A stretch of 12,810 bases of DNA, from assembly GCA_021734595.1 (NCBI GenBank), contig JAIPIO010000095.1, positions 1 to 12,810 on the forward strand. Direction: 5' to 3'. Both the position numbers and the translations under genes were made by a program. Positions 1-5,228 of this stretch are shown here, in pieces. Within the stretch, counting starts at the first letter, position 1. Every line of letters starts with the position of its first letter. Under the pieces are notes generated by a model. That model saw only the letters and a program-made list of their open reading frames with translations, was not told the DNA's origin and searched no databases. The stretch is from Kiritimatiellales bacterium. Lineage in GTDB: Bacteria; Verrucomicrobiota; Kiritimatiellia; Kiritimatiellales; Pontiellaceae.

Positions 1-1328
1 AGCGGGCCGCGCGGCTGCGGCGGCGCGCGTTGCAGCACCGGCAGGAACGATTTCCCGTCCATCGGCGGCATGCCGGCAGGCGGCGATACTCCGCCCACCT
101 CCATCAGCGTGTGCGGGATGTCGATCATGTGCGCGACGGCATCGGTCAGTTCGTTGCGTACCTTGATGGTTTCCGGCCACTGCATCACCATGGCATTGTG
201 GACGCCGCCCTCGTGGGCATATTTTTTATAGAGGCGGAACGGCACATCGCCGGTGTTGGCCCAGCCACGGCCGTAGCTCTGCCACGTATCCTCGGGACCG
301 GGCATGACGTCCGGCAGGTTGCCGACCCGCAGCGGGCGGCCATCGCGTGTTTTTTCGTTGAGAAAGCTGCCCTTGCGGTTCGGGGCGTACTCCACGTGGC
401 AGGCGCCGTTGTCGATGGTGAACATGACGATGGTGTTGTCGAGCTGCCCGCGCTGCTTGAGGGTTTCCAGCAGGCGGCCAATGTTTTGATCCATGCAGTC
501 GATCTGCGCGGCGTAGACCTCCATGCGCCGCTGCTGCCACGCCTTGTGCTCTTCGTCCTCCCAGGCGGGCACCTCGGGATCGCGCGGCGAGAGCTTGCTG
601 TTTTTCGGGATGACGCCGAGTTTCATCATGCTATTGAAACGCTGTTCACGGAGTTTGTCCCAGCCCATGGCATAGCGGCCCTTGTATTTTTCGATATCCG
701 CCGACTTGGCGTGCAGCGGCCAGTGGGCGGCGTTGTAGGCGACATACGCAAAGAACGGTTTCCCCTTCGGCGTCTGGTTGATGTAGTCAATGGCGCTATC
801 GGTGATGGCATCGGTAAAGTAGAAGTCCGGCTTTTCGTATTCGTGCGACGCATCGTTGCCGTCACGCTGCAGGTTATGCGGCGCAAAAAAGCTGCTACAG
901 CCTTCGATCAGCGTGAAGTTATTATCAAAACCGTGATACTCCGGCCCGTCGCTACCCAGATGCCATTTGCCAGAGAGATAAGTGGCGTAACCCCCCGCCT
1001 TCATGGCTTCGGCAATGGATAGGCACTCCTTAACCAATTTACCGTCCTTGGTGCGGCTCTTGTGGTGGTAAATGCCCGTCAGTAGCCCCGCGCGTGTCGG
1101 ATAGCACATGGGTTCGCTGTAAAAACGGGTAAACCGCAGGCCGTTCCTGGCAATGGAATCAATGTTTGGCGTTTCGATTTCCCCGCCGTAGCAGCCGAGA
1201 TCGGACATGCCCATGTCGTCGGCCATGATCAAAATCACGTTGGGTTTGGCCTTGTCCGCGGCACGGACGGATGCCAAAATGGCTCCTGCGGCCATGGTTC
1301 CCAGAAAACGTCGTCGGTTGTTCTTCAT
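1..1328 (-). CDS. Tat-exported type I sulfatase, S1_4-like (C-terminus cut by window edge)
   Basis: Secreted sulfate-ester hydrolase of the alkaline phosphatase superfamily. The start at 1328 gives a twin-arginine leader (RRRFLG at residues 5-10, then a short hydrophobic stretch to about residue 24). Metal-binding Asp pair is at 37-38 (MADDMG). The formylglycine motif CYPTR is at 75-79, followed by AGLLTG. GKWHLG is at 120-125 and the distal metal motif is IDNG (about 305-308). The segment SDLGCYGGEIETPN and the later GWDKLREQRF and LSPRDPEVPAWEDEEH segments resemble the SulfAtlas S1_4 subfamily; this is recalled, not computed. The frame is open to base 1, ending just after DGKSFLPVL, so about 442 residues are visible and roughly 80-120 C-terminal residues are probably missing. 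It is the third gene of a minus-strand sulfatase operon, 25 bp after the previous stop, with GGAG eight bases before the ATG. Substrate unknown. Confidence 0.93.
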   Translation of the reverse strand, partial: MKNNRRRFLGTMAAGAILASVRAADKAKPNVILIMADDMGMSDLGCYGGEIETPNIDSIARNGLRFTRFYSEPMCYPTRAGLLTGIYHHKSRTKDGKLVKECLSIAEAMKAGGYATYLSGKWHLGSDGPEYHGFDNNFTLIEGCSSFFAPHNLQRDGNDASHEYEKPDFYFTDAITDSAIDYINQTPKGKPFFAYVAYNAAHWPLHAKSADIEKYKGRYAMGWDKLREQRFNSMMKLGVIPKNSKLSPRDPEVPAWEDEEHKAWQQRRMEVYAAQIDCMDQNIGRLLETLKQRGQLDNTIVMFTIDNGACHVEYAPNRKGSFLNEKTRDGRPLRVGNLPDVMPGPEDTWQSYGRGWANTGDVPFRLYKKYAHEGGVHNAMVMQWPETIKVRNELTDAVAHMIDIPHTLMEVGGVSPPAGMPPMDGKSFLPVLQRAPPQPRGP

Positions 1329-1335
1329 GTTTTAA

Positions 1336-1353
1336 TCTCCAATGGTTGGAAAC
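1336..1353 (-). promoter_or_regulatory. Intercistronic TTCCAA palindrome whose right arm supplies the Shine-Dalgarno
   Basis: The 25-bp gap between two sulfatase genes is mostly one copy of the window's dispersed palindrome. In transcript sense it reads GTTTCCAACCATTGGAG. The arms UUCCAA and UUGGAG can pair (five Watson-Crick pairs plus one U-G) around a CCA loop. The GGAG of the right arm lies eight bases before the ATG at 1328 and is the only good ribosome-binding site, so folding could hide it. The sequence relation is seen; the regulatory effect is inferred. Three-base loops on short stems are weak, so the effect may be small. Confidence 0.6.
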
Positions 1354-2769
1354 CTACTTCACCCACTCGCCGGCGGGGCGGGCATCGGCGCTCATTTCCT
1401 CCTGGAAGAGGACGGCCATGCCGCGTAGCTTGCGGACCATTTTGCTGCGGACGGGCTTGGTTTCGCCAAGATCTTTCTCCAAATCATACAGTGTAAGCTG
1501 GGGATTGAGGTACAGCTTCCATTGTTTCCAGCGCACGGCGGCCAGCGCGCCCTGGGAACCGTGGTAGAAAAACGCTTCAAGGTACTCCTCCTGCGTGATG
1601 AGCTCCGCCCATTCCAGCGGCGGGTTCCACGGCCGACGCAGGGGAACGGCGGCGTTGAGCGACAGCCCGGCCGAAGGTGCGGGAATGGTTTCCGTTTGGC
1701 CGGTCAGCAGCGGCGCAATATCCCTGCCATCGATAACGCGGCCTTCCGGCACCTTCACCCCGGCAAAGGTGGCGAAGGTGGGATACCAGTCCATGGCGTT
1801 GACGACTTCCGCCGAAACACGGTCAGACTTCACGCCCACTCCCGGCCCCCATGCGATGCAGGGCACGCGGATGCCGCCCTCCCAGGTGGAAAGTTTCCGG
1901 CCCTGGATGGGCTGGTCGGGTGTGCGACCCGGGCCACGGCCGTTGTCGGAGGCATAGACCACCAGTGTGTTGTCGGCAATGCCCAGCTCGTCGAGCGTAT
2001 CCATCAACCGCCCCACATGATGGTCGATGCACTGAAGCACGTCGCCATAGAGGCCAAAATTGGATTTGCCCTCAAATTCCTTGCTTATGCCCATTGGAAT
2101 GTGCGCCATGGTGTGCGGCAGGTAGAGGTAGAAGGGGTGGTCTTTGTTCTTGCGGATAAATCCGATGGCTTCGTCGGTGTAGACCTTGGTCAGTTCCGCC
2201 GGGTCGGCGGGGCGTTTGACAACTTCGCCGTTGCGCACAATCGGAACACCGCCCTCTTTCTCGAAGTGCACAACTTCGACGGGGTCGAGATTGTGCAGCA
2301 GGCCGAAGTAGTGATCAAAGCCTTGGGCCTGCGGAAGGAACGGCGGATTGGAACCAAGATGCCATTTGCCGATGCAGGCCGTGGCGTAGCCGGACGACTT
2401 GAGCAGCTCGGCCAGGGTAAGCTCGTCCGGGTGGATGCCCTTGCGCGAATCGGCGCGCTGCACCCACGTTTCCAAACCGACGCGGCGCGGGTAGCAACCC
2501 GTCAGGATGCCGGCACGCGACGGCGAGCAGATCGGGGCGGCCGCGTAGTAGTCGGTGAACCGGATGCCCTCCTTCGCCATCCGGTCGATGCGCGGGGTGG
2601 CGAGCTCGGTCGCGCCGTAGCATCCCAGATCATAGTAGCCCTGATCGTCTATAAGGATGAAAACCAGGTTGGGTCTGTCCTGAGCCTGTCGCAGGGGTTT
2701 CCCTGCGGCAGGAACCGATAGACAGCCCAGCAACGCAACACACAAAACCAACCAATGCATTTTCCTCAT
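1354..2769 (-). CDS. Secreted type I sulfatase (arylsulfatase A-like)
   Basis: 471-residue sulfatase. Sec-type signal peptide at about 1-23 (hydrophobic LVLCVALLG core, AAG before the mature part). DD metal ligands at 41-42 (LIDDQG), canonical formylglycine motif CSPSR at 81-85 followed by AGILTG, GKWHLG at 134-139, SDNG at 274-277 and Lys292 in the GRKLSTWEGG segment. All expected active-site elements are present. The start at 2769 is favoured because AGGGGG (2775-2780) lies five bases upstream; that Shine-Dalgarno overlaps the TAG of the preceding sulfatase gene, so the two are probably translationally coupled (9-bp gap). Eight extra residues (PLRQAQDR, 25-32) interrupt the expected junction AAGK-PNLVF and are encoded by a dispersed-repeat-like sequence. 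LLGC at 13-16 is a weak lipobox candidate. Subfamily and substrate not assigned. Confidence 0.93.
   Translation of the reverse strand: MRKMHWLVLCVALLGCLSVPAAGKPLRQAQDRPNLVFILIDDQGYYDLGCYGATELATPRIDRMAKEGIRFTDYYAAAPICSPSRAGILTGCYPRRVGLETWVQRADSRKGIHPDELTLAELLKSSGYATACIGKWHLGSNPPFLPQAQGFDHYFGLLHNLDPVEVVHFEKEGGVPIVRNGEVVKRPADPAELTKVYTDEAIGFIRKNKDHPFYLYLPHTMAHIPMGISKEFEGKSNFGLYGDVLQCIDHHVGRLMDTLDELGIADNTLVVYASDNGRGPGRTPDQPIQGRKLSTWEGGIRVPCIAWGPGVGVKSDRVSAEVVNAMDWYPTFATFAGVKVPEGRVIDGRDIAPLLTGQTETIPAPSAGLSLNAAVPLRRPWNPPLEWAELITQEEYLEAFFYHGSQGALAAVRWKQWKLYLNPQLTLYDLEKDLGETKPVRSKMVRKLRGMAVLFQEEMSADARPAGEWVK
2671..2695. repeat. 24-bp dispersed repeat-like insertion in a sulfatase ORF
   Basis: The + strand core CTGTCCTGAGCCTGTCGCAGG (2675-2695) is one base off the CTGTCCTGAGCCTGTCGAAGG-type sequence that I recall as a very abundant short dispersed repeat in many bacterial genomes and MAGs, where it leaves peptides such as LRQAQDRP. 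It contains the inverted repeat CCTG-CGA-CAGG on the minus strand. Its length in frame is exactly eight codons. The family assignment is from memory and needs a genome-wide search. Confidence 0.6.
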
Positions 2770-2778
2770 GCACGCCCC

Positions 2779-4350
2779 CTATTTTTTCTTTTTCTTCTTG
2801 TTGGCTTTCCGGGCGGACTTGTCTTTTTTCGTCTTTTCGCCACCGCTACCGGTATCATCAAGGTTTTTAGAGAGACCCGTCTTTTTGCTCCATGGAATGG
2901 AGCGGTCAAAGATCGTTCCGTACTGCTGGTATTTATTGAAAGGAACAGCCTCTGTTTTCCACTGGGAAACCGCTTTGTCGTAGTGCTTGCGCATCATGTC
3001 GAGCGTTGCCTTGTCTTCGGGGTTTTTGACTCGGTTAACCAGTTCGAGCGGATCATTGCCGGTGTGGTAGAGTTCTTCGGTGACCTCGAACCCTTCGGCG
3101 GCGTAGCTCCAGTTGATGTATTTCAGATCCTTGGTAACGATAGCCAGCGCGTGGGTCGGCGCCTTGCCCCAGTCATTGATGAGCATCATGGATTCGTGGT
3201 TCTGCGCCTTGGGGTTGTCGTAGAGCTTCATGATGTTGCGACCATCCATGTTTCCAGGGATTGGAAGTCCGGCAAGCGAAAGGATGGTGGGCGCAAAGTC
3301 GATGTTGCCGGTGAGAGCCTCAGAGCGCAGTTTTTTCCCAGAGTTTGGATGGCGCGGATCGTAGACGATCAGCGGGACACGGGCGGACTCTTCGTAGGGC
3401 AGCACCTTGGAGCCGTAGCCGTGGGAGCCGCAGAAAAAGCCGTTGTCCGACGTGTAGATGATGACGGTGTTCTTGTCGACGCCCTGCTCCTTGAGCGCGT
3501 CGCGGATCATGCCAACGGCAACATCGACGCCGTAGACCTGCTGGTGGTAGATGGCCATGACCTCGTCGTAACGGTCTGAATAGCCCCATTCTTCAAACCG
3601 TGTATATTGCCTGTCCTGTTTGCTTTGCTTCGAAAAGTGCTCACCCTTTTCGCGGCCATAGTTGCCGGGCTTCTTGAACTTCTTGCCAGCGTAGACAGCG
3701 TCGAACTTCGGGTCGGGCGTGGTGGGCCGGTGTGCGGCCTTAAAGCTGATGGAGAGGCAGAACGGTTTCTTCGCTTTCGCCGCGTCGCGGATGAAATCGC
3801 GGCCAAACGCGCCGTAGGAGAGCGTCGAATGCGGGTATTCGGCGGCATACTTCGCCATCGATTTATTCTTCTTTGTATCATAATTGGTCTGGCCCGGCCC
3901 TCCGCCCCACATGTCGAAATCGGATTCCGGCAGCGGCAGCTTCTTGCCGTCCGGCCCATCCTGAATATCAAAGCCGAACTTGCCGGCGAACGCGGTCACG
4001 TAGCCCGCCTGGCGCAACAGGATCGGATAGCTCTTCTGCCAGATATCCTTCATCATGTTGCCGTGCGAAAAATTGCAGCCGGTTTTGAACTCATACATGC
4101 CGGTCATCACGATGGCGCGCGACGCCATGCAGATGGCGGTGGTGTCGTAGTGGTTGTCGAACACCATGCCGTCGGAGGCGAGCTTGTCCAATACGGGCGT
4201 CTTGACGTCCGGATTGCCGTAGCAACCCATGGAGTACGAGCATTGGTCGTCGGTCATAAGGTAAATAATGTTCGGGCGGGCATCCTTCGCCAGGCAAACG
4301 GATGCGGCCATCAGTACGGCCATGCAGATCATCAGTAGTCTCTTCATCAT
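2779..4350 (-). CDS. Secreted type I sulfatase with CMASR active site and poly-Lys C-terminus
   Basis: 523-residue sulfatase, first gene of the three-sulfatase operon. Start set at 4350 (MMKRLL...): GGGAG lies seven bases upstream and a good Sec signal peptide follows, cleavable after Ala21 (SVCLA-KD). The longer reading from 4419 would run through a palindromic repeat and bury the signal. Metal pair DD at 34-35 (MTDDQ), formylglycine motif CMASR at 74-78 followed by AIVMTG, GKFGFD from 123, SDNG at 301-304 and Lys315. The motif has Ala instead of Pro after Cys-x. C-x-A-x-R is an accepted variant in the family and I recall similar CMASR enzymes in Planctomycetota and relatives. The last 21 residues are a lysine-rich tail ending in six lysines. 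The C-terminal segment NRVKNPEDKATLDMM is typical of the sulfatase C-terminal subdomain. Substrate unknown. Confidence 0.93.
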   Translation of the reverse strand: MMKRLLMICMAVLMAASVCLAKDARPNIIYLMTDDQCSYSMGCYGNPDVKTPVLDKLASDGMVFDNHYDTTAICMASRAIVMTGMYEFKTGCNFSHGNMMKDIWQKSYPILLRQAGYVTAFAGKFGFDIQDGPDGKKLPLPESDFDMWGGGPGQTNYDTKKNKSMAKYAAEYPHSTLSYGAFGRDFIRDAAKAKKPFCLSISFKAAHRPTTPDPKFDAVYAGKKFKKPGNYGREKGEHFSKQSKQDRQYTRFEEWGYSDRYDEVMAIYHQQVYGVDVAVGMIRDALKEQGVDKNTVIIYTSDNGFFCGSHGYGSKVLPYEESARVPLIVYDPRHPNSGKKLRSEALTGNIDFAPTILSLAGLPIPGNMDGRNIMKLYDNPKAQNHESMMLINDWGKAPTHALAIVTKDLKYINWSYAAEGFEVTEELYHTGNDPLELVNRVKNPEDKATLDMMRKHYDKAVSQWKTEAVPFNKYQQYGTIFDRSIPWSKKTGLSKNLDDTGSGGEKTKKDKSARKANKKKKKK

Positions 4351-4395
4351 TAAAGTTCTCCCTTGTGTTTTAACAAAAGACGAATCGTGACGGAT

Positions 4396-4516
4396 TTTCC
4401 AGACACTGGAAACCCGCAAAGCAATTTTTTCAATGGTTGGAACCGGCCTTCGCCAAAGCTAGGCCGGTCAGAAAAACGTTTCCAAGGAGTGGGAACTGGC
4501 TTCCAGACCTTGGAAA
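4396..4516. repeat. Array of four TTCCA-N3-TGGAA palindromes with 31/52/21-bp spacing
   Basis: Copies, with the centre of the three-base loop: TTTCCAG-aca-CTGGAAA (4396-4412, centre 4404, perfect 7-bp arms); TTTCAA-tgg-TTGGAA (4428-4442, centre 4435, one mismatch); TTCCAA-gga-GTGGGAA (4480-4495, centre 4487, degenerate right arm with extra G); TTCCAG-acc-TTGGAAA (4501-4516, centre 4508). Centre distances are 31, 52 and 21 bp, close to 3, 5 and 2 helical turns. The same palindrome recurs at 1338, 9047-9114 and 11380. Function unknown: operator sites or a small palindromic repeat family are both possible. Confidence 0.75.
4442..4468. repeat. 8-bp inverted repeat ACCGGCCT / AGGCCGGT
   Basis: ACCGGCCT (4442-4449) and AGGCCGGT (4461-4468) are perfect inverted repeats around an 11-base loop. 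There is no T-tract after it on either strand, so it is not a classical terminator. Its centre (4455) falls within one base of the position missing from the surrounding palindrome array. It could be a diverged array member, an operator or an mRNA stem upstream of the sulfatase operon. Confidence 0.55.
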
Positions 4517-4595
4517 TATGGGATGCGGATCGTTTAAAGCTGTCGCATAACTGATTCCAGCGTTCTTTTTCCCAATTTGTTTCTCAATTCTGATA

Positions 4596-4627
4596 TTTTG
4601 AGGGAGCGGCAAAAAACCCGCTCAAAA
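4596..4627. repeat. Inverted repeat TTTTGAG...CGG / CCGCTCAAAA
   Basis: TTTTGAG (4596-4602) and CGG (4607-4609) pair with CCGCTCAAAA (4618-4627) around a CAAAAAAC loop, with GGAG as a four-base bulge on the left arm. AGCGG/CCGCT is the strongest block. The arms carry T's before and A's after the stem on the + strand, which is the opposite of a terminator tract. It lies about 80 bp upstream of the -24 element of the pseudopilin promoter, which fits an activator site; this is speculative. Confidence 0.45.
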
Positions 4628-4706
4628 AAATAAATTCAATAATACCCTGATATATTCAAGGTTTTTCGTAGTTCAACAGCTCCAACGAACATCGATCCGG
4701 CCAATC

Positions 4707-4722
4707 TGGCATGTCATTTGCT
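4707..4722 (+). promoter_or_regulatory. Sigma-54 (RpoN) promoter of the pseudopilin operon
   Basis: TGGCATGTCATTTGCT matches the sigma-54 consensus TGGCAYRNNNNTTGCW at every defined position. The -24 GG is at 4708-4709 and the -12 GC at 4720-4721 with the required spacing. Transcription would start near 4733, leaving about a 30-base leader before the ATG at 4764. Such promoters need an enhancer-binding ATPase. Sigma-54 control of type IV pilin genes is well established (for example pilA in Pseudomonas and Myxococcus). The match is seen; activity is inferred. Confidence 0.8.
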
Positions 4723-4763
4723 AATTCATACACGGCTAGTTATCAGACATGGAATCCTGAATT

Positions 4764-5228
4764 ATGAAAAATAGAGAAAAGCTGGAAGAACAAAAAGGAA
4801 ACACGCTGATTTCCAAGAACCGCAAACGCGCAGGCGTGAGTCTGGTCGAGACCTTCATGGCCGTGGTGATATTTTCGATGTTTTCCACCGGGGTTTGTCA
4901 GCTCGTGTTTTATCACCGCAAAATGCTCGATACGGCACGGGCCCACTATACGGCAGTCAATATTGCCAAAAACCGGCTGGAGCGTCTCCGTAGCGTGGAA
5001 TTTGACCAGATTCCTGATTTTTCCGAACTTCAAATACCGGTCAATGCGAGCGGCAGGCCTGAAACAGGAACTCCGTACCGTCGTTCAACCACCGTCACTA
5101 CCGTGAGTACCAACCTGTATCAACTGGATGTGACCGTGGAGATTCAGGATCGCGAAACCTTGGCGTTTGGCGGTTCGGAAGAGAAGCTCGTCAGCTTTTT
5201 CTCTCACTACCTGGAGCCTGAAGAATGA
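4764..5228 (+). CDS. Type IV prepilin-like minor pseudopilin (GspI/PilV-like)
   Basis: 154-residue inner-membrane pseudopilin precursor. An unusually long, charged 24-residue leader (lysine/arginine-rich) ends at Gly24, the predicted prepilin peptidase cut. The mature protein starts VSLVE, giving Glu at +5, followed by a hydrophobic helix to about residue 44 and the polar segment NRLERLRS. Small size, long helix and first-gene position suggest a GspI/PilV-type tip subunit, but the globular part is too short on landmarks for certainty. The Shine-Dalgarno is weak (GGA ten bases upstream). It is the first gene after the sigma-54 promoter, and its stop overlaps the next start by four bases (ATGA), indicating translational coupling. 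Confidence 0.85.
   Translation: MKNREKLEEQKGNTLISKNRKRAGVSLVETFMAVVIFSMFSTGVCQLVFYHRKMLDTARAHYTAVNIAKNRLERLRSVEFDQIPDFSELQIPVNASGRPETGTPYRRSTTVTTVSTNLYQLDVTVEIQDRETLAFGGSEEKLVSFFSHYLEPEE

Larger units (their letters stand above)
4351..4763. other. Divergent intergenic region
   Basis: 413 bp between the leftward sulfatase operon and the rightward pseudopilin operon. From left to right it holds: an array of TTCCA palindromes (4396-4516) with an 8-bp inverted repeat embedded in it (4442-4468); a lone half-site TTCCAG at 4555-4560; a longer inverted repeat with A/T flanks (4596-4627); an AT-rich stretch (4624-4670); and a sigma-54 promoter (4707-4722). No convincing ORF or RNA gene was seen. I found no strong sigma-70 promoter for the leftward operon; TTGAAA, on the minus strand around 4425-4431, is only a weak -35 candidate. 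Confidence 0.7.

Noticed and set aside
30..1022. Long + strand open frame (330 codons) across the left edge
   Set aside because: It is antisense to the sulfatase at 1-1328, whose motifs are unmistakable; the product is His/Arg/Val-rich with no recognisable domain, as expected for a shadow in GC-rich DNA.
1522..2721. Long + strand open frame (399 codons)
   Set aside because: Antisense to the sulfatase with complete active site at 1354-2769; no family resemblance and no ribosome-binding site.
2724..2735. Lipoprotein signal (LLGC) in the 1354-2769 sulfatase
   Set aside because: Position -3 to +1 fits only loosely and a normal signal peptidase I site (AAG) follows; kept as a possibility only.
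3607..4338. + strand open frame of 243 codons
   Set aside because: Antisense shadow of the 2779-4350 sulfatase.
4351..4419. Longer N-terminus for the CMASR sulfatase (start at 4419)
   Set aside because: Would place 23 polar residues before a good Sec signal peptide, overlap a palindromic repeat and ignore the GGGAG site seven bases before 4350.
4396..4516. CRISPR array
   Set aside because: Units are short palindromes of about 15 bp with unequal spacing and no conserved 25-40 bp repeat; no cas genes nearby.
4596..4627. Rho-independent terminator
   Set aside because: No T-tract follows the stem on either strand; A/T tracts have the reverse polarity.
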